From: Panopea generosa
Taxonomy: Eukaryota > Mollusca > Bivalvia > Adapedonta > Hiatellidae
Reading direction: 5' to 3'
DNA length: 64,000 nucleotides
Assembly (NCBI GenBank): GCA_029582155.1
Contig: CM055899.1
Coordinates: 51,680,520-51,744,519, forward strand
The position numbers were made by a program, and so were the translations under genes. Under the pieces are notes generated by a model, which did not search any database, was not told where the DNA came from, and saw only the letters and a program-made list of their open reading frames with translations. This document shows, piece by piece, positions 48,801 to 61,900 of this stretch (its first letter is position 1; every line of letters begins with the position of its first letter).

Positions 48801-49944
48801 GAATTGTTAAATACTTCATTAAATTACATGGGAATAAGCAAGATAATTGTGTTCTACGTTCAATAATACATTGTCAAAGAAGAGAAATTGATGAAAATCA
48901 CAATGTTCAAAATTGGACTTTTAAAGTCCGATCGATTTTACATACTGCAGGATATGCAGACGTTTGGATGTTTTCCGAATCAGTCAGTATTTACTGTTTC
49001 ATACCATTATTACGGACTAGGCTGAGATATATACATTGCAAATTGGAGGGAATGTACGGTCACATGTACATCTTTATATATATAAATATACAGACCTTTA
49101 AAACAGACATTTGAGCCTTCTTCTTATTTATGTTTAGGAAATGTAAACTTTAAAAACGCTATAGCTAAAATACGGTTATCATTACGCAAACTAGCTATAG
49201 AAACAGGACGACATAAAAAAAATTGCAAGTCACCAAAGAAAATATTTATGTTGTGATTTAAATGATATCGAAAACGAATACAATTTCATACTTATTTGCC
49301 CATTTTATAATGATCTGAGAAATTATATATTCCTAAATATTATTCAACTCATCCAAGCAAATTTAAATTTATTAACCTTCTTAATATAAACAAAAAATAC
49401 TTATTGTATTAAGGGTTTCAAACTCAGGGATTCTCGTTTAACAGTTTAATGTAGAATACATTGTATTCATTGTAATTTAAATTTGTATTGAGTTTATGCT
49501 TAAAATAATTTTGTATGATTGTTTCTAAATACCAAAATAACACTCTCACAAAATATCAGCTTAATGAAACGATATTCATATACCACCTTATTTCAACGTA
49601 TGTATTGATTTTGTATATACAATGACGATGAGCTGTAATGCTTAAGATTAATAAAATATATGTTCTGTTCTGTTCTGTTCTGTTCTATGACGTGTGGGAT
49701 TTCCCTGCTTTTTCATTGGGGGAGATTCGGGAAATATCAGGTTCTGGGGTAAACTACTTTCTCACGGTTGTGTCTATGTCACTTCATCTATTTTCAATGA
49801 CATAACTGGGGTTTTCATAAAATTTGAATTACATGATGACGTCAAATCACAAAAATAAGGTTAATTTTCTTTTCATATAACAAGTGAAGTGGATAGAGTG
49901 ATGGCTGCTCACGCTAGAGGTTGTTGGTTCACCCCCATCCCAGA

Positions 49945-49996
<52 letters not shown>

Positions 49997-52900
49997 TGCA
50001 GACAAACACATTCTCGGTACTGCTTCTACTCAGGAAGTAGACATGAGATCGCTTTATATACACTTTGGGCTTTATTCGCAATTATGCTAAAACGAATCGA
50101 TATAAACTAAATGTAAAAAATCAATTGGGCCACATAACAACAAACCTTAAATATATCCTGTCCCCAGGTCCTAAATGACTCTTCCTGGCCACACAGTTCG
50201 TCACCCTCTCCCATCTTGTATATTTTCTCCCCTCCCATGTCGTGTATTATATCGTCTAAGTAATGACCATAGGCACAGAAATTGGGATAAGCACTTGAAC
50301 CGAGCCCAAAAACAGAATATCTGTAAGAGAAACGACATAAACATTGTGTAAAATATTTTTTTTTGTATTGATCTTGAAGGTCTAATTTGGATTCTGAGGC
50401 ATCAATGAAGTTTGTTTGCTGGACGTTCATGAGATATGAAATTATATATATCACGTGCCAGTAAGCGAAACCAGACCATAACCTTTGCGAACGTCCAGTA
50501 AATAAACTTCTTTTTCCTATATTGATACTGTACTGAATGAAACAGCAAGGGTCATGCCAGTTGCATGTACGTCAAAAATGTTTTAAAACAGCACGAGTTT
50601 TGACGTCATAAATTAATCACAAATCTCGGTTATACCATTTTTATCAAAATGATGTCCGAAGCTAATGATGACCATTCACAGTATAAGAAACAAATAGTTT
50701 TGGGTTCAATGAGGGAGTTACTAAACGCCACGTATGGAATTAATAGTAAACGGTGTCTCGGAGAAATATAAAAACTCAGTGTTATAATAAAGTTGTATAA
50801 GATTTTTTAACAATTGTAAAGTAATGTTCACCCATTCAACTCGAACGCACTATTATATACATATAGATATTTGCAAACACAATTTTCTTTCACTATTTTA
50901 TACATAACGTAATGTTGAATTGGTAAACAATTATGAACGAAGAAAAGGCATTGATAGCTGCGAAACGTTATAACGATAATAAAAACATTATATAGATAAA
51001 AAATCTTCAATGCGTTTCTTTTTGTTAGCAAGTATATTTCATAATGTAACATAAGCAGTTTTTTCTCTAAAAAAGAAAAAGGTAGTGTTTTATCAGATAT
51101 GTCGTATTAAAAAAAAATGAAGCACTACCTGACGTTGCTAAGCGGGCCCGTTTCTAGTGCGAGAGCGTCTTCCATCGTACTGGATGTATCGGCTGTACTT
51201 ATGTCAGACTGGTCATCACAGTCTTTACTGTCCTGCAGACCAATGAACGATAGGTATGACGGCTGCTTGGTAAGTCTGTTAAGCGACGGAAAAGATAAGT
51301 AAATATTTATACTTCCTGATACAAAACTATACGTCTTAGTCTGTGCAAGTGGATATGCATATGATTATGGTATAATATAAATGTAATACAATTACTTAAA
51401 TACAACATGTAAAACAACCAGTTTTAAACATGTAATTAATTTTGTTATCGTTCATGAATGAAGACTTATACCAAATACAACACCACCCACGACATTAGCA
51501 CCATAATTAAGCATTTATACATTTTAAACAATATTAAATAACAAAATCGGGTTTGCTTTTTTCTTTTTCAGAGTGCATTCAGTGCCTCCAATGGATATTC
51601 GATCAGTAGATAGAACTATTAACCAATTATAGAAGTATCGTGTGCGTTCATGAATGAGGACTTATACCAAATGCTCACGCCATTAGCACCATAATTAAGC
51701 ATTAATACATTTTAAACAACATTAAACGAGTTATATGATTCCAAAGGGAAATGTATAACAACAAAACTGAGACAAAATACGGGTTGACTTTTGACAGTCA
51801 TTCCAACATATATACGAAGTAACGTACAAAAACCTTATTTGAGGAGGACCTACAACTCATATTCTTAAAATCAAGTTAAAGTAAAAGGAACTAGTTAACA
51901 GGGTTTAGTTACACTGACCTCTTACCATGCTCAATACAAATCAGAACCAGTCATCTTAGTGGCATAAGCTATATCATTGTTACAGGACAACACGTGGTCT
52001 TGGTGGCAAAGTTGGCAAATTTTCTGTCATTGTTCAAAGACACAACACGTGGGCTTGGTGGCAAATGTCATATAATTGTTCAAGGACAACACGTGGTCTT
52101 GGTGGCAAATGGTTTATCATGTCAATGACATCGCGTGGTCTTGGTGGCAAATGGTTTGTTATGTCAAGGACATCGCGTGGTTTTGGTGGCAAATGTTATA
52201 TCATTGCTCAAGGACGCAGTACGTGGTAGTCTTTATGGCTAACCTCTACCATTGTTCAAACAACAAGCACCATCAACATCATTAAATTAAAATGATTTTA
52301 ACTGACCAACACAGGAAAGTCGAATATAAGCTCTTTACACTAGTTTTTACGCAAAGATACATACTTGTCTTTACTGTCCGGGTGCTTTATTTCGTACAGC
52401 GCCTTCGCAAACGACTACAAATAAAGTAAATTAAATATATTAAAATGCATGTTTTAATTTTCTTAATTCATTTTTAGTCTTTAACATCCTATATACTACT
52501 GAAACTTCATTAAATAGCATACAGAAATAACACTTAATATTACTGAGCAATGAAAAATTAATCAAATAAATACATGTACACGTGATGATACATACCTCTC
52601 CATTTTCAGGCGGATCCCCATTACCAAAGGTACTGGTAACTATGAGGACAAGAGCCTCGTGCTCCAGTTCAGAGACGTCGTATTCATCCATGCACATCAC
52701 CTGGAACAGAAGGGAGTGTTAGTCAGTTTTACTCATGTATATATTTAGAATAATAACGGATATGACGAATGTATATAGGTGCATCTCTGTTTAAATATTT
52801 GTTATTTTTGTATCGAAAAAAGTATTTGAACACCCGAAATATACATATTGAATTTCATATGGTTAATGAATAAAACAATAGCAAATGAAAGCAAATGTTC

Positions 52901-55900
52901 AATTCACGTAATGGGGAGTGGAAATATTGAACTATTTGTATATAGTAACGCATTTGTCACAGTGATAAATTATGCCATTTATTTTTATAAAACAAATTAT
53001 GTTTGTATATGTATGTCTTAAAAGTGAAGTATTTAACTTAACTTATGAACTGTTTATAGACAAATAAACTTGCACATAAAACTGTTTATAGACATATGTA
53101 AACCACTAAATATAGAACTGTTTGTAGACATATATAATGTACTAAATATATAACTGCCTGTAGACACATGAAAACAACTAAATATAGAACTGATGATAGA
53201 CATATTTGAACTACTAAATATACACCTGCTTATCGACACAGTGTGTGTTGAATCTGCACTGAGCCTAATATTTAATTCAAAATAAACATTTCTTAATATA
53301 TGAAATACCTTTGCGTCAAATGCGTGCTTGAACGTCTGACAAAGGGTTTTAGCGAATGATTCGGACTTGCCCGTTTCAGTTGCGTATAGTATTATGCACT
53401 TGACTCGTCTCGCCAGAGCTCTGCCCATTAATTTGGCAGAGAATTTAACAGCTCTGAAATAATATAAAAATAAATTCATTTTGAGTTAGCATGTTAAAAA
53501 ATACTTTATGTATCTAGGAAATTTGAGTTCCTATGTCCTTAAAATAATCAATACGATAAAATGGTTGCTATATGTGCTACCGAGCAGACGACATCAACGC
53601 GGACAGCAACTATTTAATTAACTGTAATTATTGTATTAATTATGCAAAAAACATATAATGGATAACCCATAGTTAATTATGAAGTTTTTGTTTACTTTCT
53701 GTTGACAGCATGGTCAAGCATTGTTTAACATGCAACTTTTAAAGTTTAAATCTTATTGTAGTGGTGATGTTTTTGTAAGAAAATATACCTTGCTAGTTCC
53801 CTAAACCCAATTTTTCTTCTTGGCTTATCTGATGCTGATCTTGTTCTTTCCCTGTCTTTCTTCCAGACGTGATTTTTCCATGCAGGCACCTTGTGATTGA
53901 AAAGTACATTCAGCAAGTAATGCGTCTAACCATCAATAAGAATTAGTTTTAAAGCAAAGGTAATTATACCAAACTACATTTGTATTAGCATTGTTTTAAT
54001 ATAATTTTTTAAAAAAGGCGGTAGCGTGGTGTATAGAAGTTAGCCACTCATGCCAAAGGTTGCAGGTTCAATCCCCGAGCAGCTAGGCCCGATGGCCTCT
54101 TAATAAACAACATTCAGTGCTGGTTCTACCCAGAAAGCGGACTGGAGCGAGCTTCATAATATTTTCAGCTTTGAGCTATAAACCATATGTGTGTATAACT
54201 ATGGCATACACCGTCTCTAAAATAGTATGTATCTTTGCTATTGCAATATAAAGAGCGAGGTTGGGTGCACTCGTTAAACAAATCTAAGCTTCCATGAGGC
54301 CATCCTTAAAAAATAAATTGTTTGCCGTGTTCCTACCTACTGACTCAAAATTGTAGCTTCCCAATTTTTTTTATTGACGTTCAAAGTGTTTATTTTTTTA
54401 TGATTCCTTTCCACTTTTCTTTAAAACGTCTATGCAAAATCAAAATTTAGGGGGAAAAATTAGCTACTACTTACCATCCTGATGCGGTTTTGTTACAAAC
54501 TATTCCAAGGCTGTGAATGATTGACACATGTTATTTCTTCTGTATGCTCAAACTTATTATGGTTATGATCATGTTATGTATTGTTTATTTGTTGGTTGTT
54601 GTGTTGGTGACTGTGTCCTTTGAATACATCTCCTGTTGGACGTATACATTCATACTGCAGATACATATACTGTGTATGATGTGTTTATTAAATGACGTAC
54701 CTGGTATTCAAATGATGGCCTCATTTTGTAACACAGCATCTCCTGATGAAACACGGGCAAAATGCTAGCACTCATAGGGGGGCAGATCCATACCCAATCA
54801 GCAGGACAACCACCACGCAGTTTCTGCTCATTGTCTAAATGCTTCATGAATGACTCCGCGGCAGCATGGTGGTCTGTAATGGTCACTCCTTGCGACTGAT
54901 AACAAATTATAGTAGTATAAGCAATAACTGATTAAAAAAGTCCGTTAAAAGCACTTACAGCAATCAAGAAAGGAAAGTTTATCGATCTGATGTTCCCAAG
55001 CCCCAAATACTGTTTCGATAGGTATCATATTTTCGTAAAAACACCGACTTAAGTATCTGCATATCATCTAACCATATTCCTGCTATTGCTTTAGCTCCCT
55101 GATCGCAAATGACCAGGAGTAAATGAACGCTTACTGAACTGTGACGTCATCCAGTTGACGCAACTGACCAAGCAACGTGCTCAAATGGGACTTTCCCGGC
55201 ATCGCTTTTTAACATAATAAGCATACGTCAAATAATACGACCGCCACTAGCCACGTTGCAATACAATCAGATAAAATGATTCAGTGCATTAGTTATGATG
55301 GAACTGATTTAGGAAAAGTAACAGACTCGGTTATGTTGAGTGCGTCCATGAGGAGTAAATATACATTCTAAAATAAAAGTTAACATAAAACATAAATACG
55401 TATATACGTATAGATCTACGAGTATTGTGTTGACGTGAAAAGAAATGACAGCGATAAGATTGAGTTTAGAAATGACCGTCCTAAATGCAAAAACGTTTGA
55501 TGTCACTTCCTTTGTGTTTGTTTAAAGCTGTCCTAAAATATTCAATTTTGAAGTTAGTTATTATATGTTTTGCTTATATTTGTGTTGTCGTTTACTTTGA
55601 GTTCTACCTCACCTCCTGGACACGAAGATCTTATTCCAGTATTTTGAATTCGTTCATGCATGTCTATAGTTACTTTTAAACGTGGTGCAGGAATTAGTCA
55701 ATCACAGTCCTGATTTCTCCCGAATCAGGTCTGTTAAACCCCAATGAAAAAGCAGTGATGCCATGACTGTCCCATAATTCATAGTAATTTAACACTTATA
55801 GAACTGTGACGTCTTTCAACTTCCGTCAATTAACGGGCTCAAATACCACTGCTATGTGACGGACCCAAGCAGGGAGGGCTGGCCCCTTCTACAGACTAGT

Positions 55901-58900
55901 TCAGGAATTCAAGTAAATTTATTTATCTTTATTTACCTGAAAACTGTGTAGTACTGCAACATTCACTTCGATCAAGGTCCGATCTTTCCAAAGACTTGCA
56001 CTTTTTCTTGTGTCAAATCCCATACGCTTTGCTATATCCTATACAATATTGATAAATGATACATAGATGTGACTAAATGTTCATTATATTACAAACTTTT
56101 GGAAATTATTCTGATATATTTTTTCAAAATAGAGAAAATAAGTAATTGTACTGAAAATTTCTTACATGACATAATTTTCATTTAAAACGTAAAATAAAAC
56201 GTTTTGGATTGTCAATCTTAGTAAGGCAAGTACTTTTTGAATGGCGTTTAAAATAGGATTTTTTCTGGTGTTTATGCAAGTGTAAAGAATGTCGAATCAC
56301 GCACAAATTAAATAAAGGACTTTATGTCATTGTGTTCAATGGTATACATCTCAAATATGAACATTTTATGACCTACTTCACTGTTTCTCAAAACAACTTA
56401 TGGTCTGATTGTGACGCCCGGTTAAATCGCTGAACCAAAGAAATCTATAAAACAATAAACCGATGAAAACAGCTAGGACTAGATCTAACATTTGTTTTTT
56501 TTTTATTTTTATTATTGAAATAAGTGTGGAACCGTAGTGAACGTCATTTAAGTTCGTATACTGTTAAACAGACCATCAAAATGTCGATGCTTCTTTGTTT
56601 ACGCGAGAAACGTAAAAGTGATCCGGTTCAAGAGTTTTATCGAAAAATAAATGTCTCAAAAAAACTGACGTTGTCCAATGAAAATGCTTTAAATACATAT
56701 ATGATAATGAGATTGGAATTATTGTCAATTCCATTACATGCCAGTATATACATTATATGGAATATCCAGTTTTACTGGTGAAAGAACACTTCTGAATGAA
56801 TCTGAGTAAATAACTGGCAAACTTTCCCACATAAAGTTATTAGAGATCGAAGCAAGTGGCCATTAGACAACAACGCCTTAGACTGCTCGGCCACGGAGGA
56901 ACCACTGGACTCTATACTGACATTTCTTCGATTTTTTCCTAAGTAATTGACTTAGAAATGTGCTTATTATAGATTAAGGAAGTGGAAACGAAGCCGTCAT
57001 ATTAATTATATATGCCTCACCTCTAGCAAGTTGTATCGGTACTTGTCACACAGATCGCGGGCTCCGATCTCAGTACCCATGTACCAACCATTGAACGGTG
57101 CTCCGCAGAAAAGAAGTCCTCCGCAGTCGAAGCACATGCTGGACACAGCTGGTAAACAATACCATTTCAGGCCAAGATCGGCAAACCAAGGCAATCTGCA
57201 TAAGAAACAAAAATACATGGTGAACATTCGTACCTTTTCAGATAAAGTCTTTAATTTTTTTTATAAGAGTACCGAATCTGAGTTAAGATCACGTGTGGTT
57301 CAACACATTTGCTGCATACACGTATTCTTATATAGACAATACACTTAACTATGTCTTTAAACTAACATATTAAGGTAACATTACTCTAAAATGAGTCTTA
57401 TCTATGAGCCAGAAAAGAAATGCTTTTGGGAAAAAGAAAACAACAACAAAGTTTTGTTTTCCAAAGAGTATAATGCTTAGAAACGCTAAACATGCAGCTC
57501 AGCTGATATATAAAATACTGAAATAATTTTGAAACAATTGAAAAGTTCATGACCCTGTGGCCATTATCATAAAAACTGCAATCTCAGTGCCTTAATTAAT
57601 GCTGAAATGCATTTTCGGCCAGGGGGCGTTGTCCCCCTCAAACCCCTAAATAGCGCTGCCCCTTGACCTAGGCGGTCCCCATACCCCCTACCTGATGATC
57701 CCGGACTATTTTCTTGTGTTTTTTACGCAAAGCGGTTTCCTGATTAATACGCAAATGAAATGGCAGTAATCAGGTGACATTGGAAAGTCACGTGAAGCCA
57801 AAAGTAGTCCGGAGCCAATGGCAGAGATGAATGCAATGAGCCGTATGTGTAATGAGGCGAGAGTGTAAGCTAAAAAGTCGTTATAAAGATAAACAATTGA
57901 TGGCAAGGTGAACAAGTGCGTGTAAGCGGACGACCTTGGACTGTTATGTCCTCTATAGCACATTTTGCAATGGTAAATTCACACGAGTAACACAAATATT
58001 TCAGCCAGTTATATAGTTTGACATGTTGGAATCGTAAGACTTTTACATATTGTTTTGCACATTTTACCAATGATATAAAAAGAAAAGATTAGATGGACAT
58101 ATTTGAATAAATTAATTATGTTAATTGTTATGGTACTTCCTAACGCTACGCTTAAAAGTCGTGGCATTGTTTGAGAAACAATTGAGAATGTACCGTATGG
58201 TGACAATATTTTTCAAACCCTTTATAATTATGTTGATATACAACAATGATGTTATAACTAATTAAGTTAAGTTTAAAATACTTGTAATGTGATTAATTTC
58301 TTTAAGGAGCACTGAGAGCACCATTAATTTAATTGATTGATGCGTGTGCATACTGGCCACTTACTTCGGGTGTTTAAAGTTGACCTCTAGTATCAAGTCA
58401 GGTGGTATTTCAAACACTTCCGGGTCGTGTCCATTGGCCTGCAGGATTAGCGGTATTACATCAAATCTTGTCCCCTTACCTTTCCATCCAAGCTTTTGGC
58501 AGATCTAGAATAAACGGATCAGTTGATTAGTACTAATGATTAAGTTACTTCAGGTGTGTCACCAATTAGGTTCTAGTTTAACACAAATCTATTGTCCCAT
58601 TGGTGCAAAAAGGTACGAGTGCCTTCTTATTTCATATACACGTGATACCATATTGCACCAATAGGACGCTATGTAATACCGGTGCATGTATCAAGCAAAA
58701 AGTTGGGGTTTTTTATCTCTTTTTTCAAGAGTCTTGACAGCACCAATAGACGTTGTCAGCTTGTCTAAGGAAAATGGACCTTAAAAAAAGACTTTAACTT
58801 TAATTCATATCTTTTATTCTATTAATTGATTAGCAATGAAATTTGATGATCACCAAAGTTCGCGACCAGCGATATATATATAATATCCGCTATCAGCATA

Positions 58901-61900
58901 GATGACGTAATTAAATGCTGAATTTTAAAATGTTATGTGGAAATAGTTAAGCGGATTACCGATGTAAACAACTGATAGCCAAATAATTTTACACGCACAT
59001 TCTGAAACTGTCAATATCGCTTACAATAGTTTGATAATGTGCCTCTGAATGGTTACTTTTTCACTACGTTTTTATTACCATGCAAAGTGTTCCTGCTAAG
59101 AGCATACATCTGCAATTGTGCTACTGATGATATAAATGCCTTCATTGAGTAATAATATCGACCCATTGGAGCAAAACGGTGTCAAGCGTATATGAACTTA
59201 TCGGAAATTATCAAATATTGAATCCGGACCTCTCCCTACTACTCTCTAGTACAGTGTCATATTTTCGAGAATCATCGAATGGACTCCAGGAAAGAAATAA
59301 TAAACATACCGATTCAAAGTAAGTCATGTATGCTTGAAACATACATTTACCCTTTGGTTTCAACCAGTTGTCTGTATATTTGTAAAGACACAGCGATACA
59401 CTCACCTCAGTTATTGTTACATTGCTCGGATCTCCAACTATACTTCCATCTTCTTGTTTATAGCCAGCATATTGTATAAACTGGGGATTCCAAATTTTAA
59501 AATCATGCCGTCCGTCCGTACGAGGAGGAAATACGGTGATCGCAGACCTGCATGTAAGAAAAAGGATTATATTATAGGTTATTTATATATATAAATGCAT
59601 AAAAGTTACAGAAAAAAAAACATAAGTCTAGTTTAATGATGCCGAGAAGCCCATCCTGCTTCACGAATATTAACCTAGATTAATGTTTGTTACCACCCGA
59701 GAAAAACAGTGAATATATGCGTGCTACATTAATAACGCCTGTCATTGTTGACAGCGATAGCATGTCTGTTACAATACCAGACCCAATATAAGACCTGTCC
59801 TCTGCCATTATTCGTGCACTGTCAAGATGTTGAGTGAGTATCTTGAACTAAAAAATGGGATCTTCTGTAAGGCGACTGTGTCTTCACTGGATTAAGCTGT
59901 GGAACAGCCTAGCTTGAAACTATGTTAAACAATTTTGTGCAAACTATATAATATATAAATTTCCCTCAGGATTCTTGCCTTATGATTAGTAAACTTCAAA
60001 CAAACAAACACAATAATAAAATGATTCTAATATTTAGAATTAATACAGAAAAATAATCATACCAATAAACTATATACGGTATAATGTCTCAAACCTTATA
60101 GAGTTGAACTAACTGTTGTTCAATACTATTTTAATAACGAGACCAGCTGTTCAGACAACGTGTCTGGACAGCATACGTTTGAGACTGTTTCAAACTCAAA
60201 CCAAAACAGTATGTCTGGAACACTGTTAATCCAGCATAAAAGTACACCTATATGTTTGAAGACTGTTTCAAACCGTAGTTTTCAAACTAAACGAAAGTGT
60301 ATAAAACAAATACAAGTTTCAGCACGTAAATAAAGTTATTGTTTGAGAACGATTTCAAACTAATAACAAAACTGTTTGCTTGGAACAATGCCCAGTTCCA
60401 GCATAAATATACACTTATACGTTTGGAGACTTGTCCAAACCTAAGTCTTGGAACTAAGATAAAAGTCCAGTTCCAGCACAAAACTTATCTGTTATGTTTG
60501 AGAACGGTTTCAAACTAAACGCATCAAACTTAATTAATGTGCATGAAACAATCCCCAGTTCCAGTACAATAATTATTCCTATGAGTTTCAAACACATGCC
60601 TTCCCAAAGCCTATCGCTAGAAAGAATCTTTTTGTTGCAGTGCTCTCTTCCCCCCACCCCCACTCCTGAATCAGATATATAAACCAATGAAAAAGCTGGG
60701 AATTCTACGCCTGACCTGCATTTCATAGCAAATGAAAACTTACTAAACTGATCAATCAACGTGCATAAATGCGGCTTTCCCAACATTGCTATTTAACGGT
60801 ATCCACCGGAATAAGATAACGCAGAGAAAAGAAGAAAAATAACAGAATCAGATTTTTATAGTATGCTCATGAGGGATCGAATTAAGTGTTTTATTTTTAG
60901 CAGAATAATCTGTAGTACAAGCCCATGTCTCCCGATTGTGCCCGTTAAATATCAATGTTGGGAAAGCCACATTTGGGCACGTATATTGGTCAGTTGTTTC
61001 AACTGAAAGTTTGATGACGTCACTGTAAACAGAGCGTTCAGCTGCTATGAATTGTGGGGCAGGTATATAATTCCCTGTTGTTTTTTAAAGTGGTTTATTT
61101 GCCTGATTCTGGAGATATCAGGTTCTGGGATAAACTAAAGCAGTGTCACTGCATGAACTCGAGGATTTCAATGGATCAGAAACAATAGCATTACAGACTT
61201 GGAATATGGAATGTCTTTTAAAACCCATCACACTACTTGTGAAAATCATTAATATCTAATAGAAGGATCTATAGTTTACAAGACACTTACTATAATTTTC
61301 TTCAAAATAATTTCAAAAAATCAATAACACACCAAACCAAACATTTTTGGACGTTGTATTTTTCAAAAAAAAAATAAAATTAGGATTTTGTTTTAAAAAT
61401 GGCGATTCGAGTCTGAGTTTTAGAATAAATAGTATGGACTGAAGTATTGTGCTATATTTTTATATAGTTTAAATATATTAGAATGCAGCCCGGTTATGAT
61501 GTTTTGAGACGTATCCAACGCACTCTTTGTCTTAATGTTCACGATGATCAAATTACACATATCAGCTGTCTGTCGAGCAACTGTACCTGATGTTGCCTTT
61601 ATTAGTGCCATACTTGATATGGTTACAAATTGCCTCAAACATTCCTCTTGCTGTAGTAATATGCCTTGCGTCAAAGACCTGCAATCAATCAAAATTGCAT
61701 TTAAGAAGCTTAACATAAAAATGGCAAAGGTCTCCGCAAAAGTATTCTCAGAAAAGCGTTTTAAGAACTGTTGTTCGTCTTTTATGTTGTTTAACTTCAC
61801 TATAATCAGGACAACAAGCTTAAAACATACTTTTAAACAGACCGCTTGACAATGGATTGATACTATTAGCAGCTCATTCTTTTAAAATTTTGGTTCCATC

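Noticed and set aside
48671-49114. 147-residue plus-strand frame as a host gene
   Set aside because: Its content ([18 protein letters not shown]) is the C-terminal part of a non-LTR reverse transcriptase, bounded by a target duplication.
51255-51275. Acceptor AAG before CAGCCG for NOS visible exon 13
   Set aside because: It breaks the frame inherited from the 50-nt microexon and meets a stop. The AACAG acceptor at 51276-51277 keeps the frame.
61420-61800. 126-residue minus-strand frame
   Set aside because: It overlaps NOS visible exon 3 in the wrong frame. The real exon is 61587-61678 in another frame.
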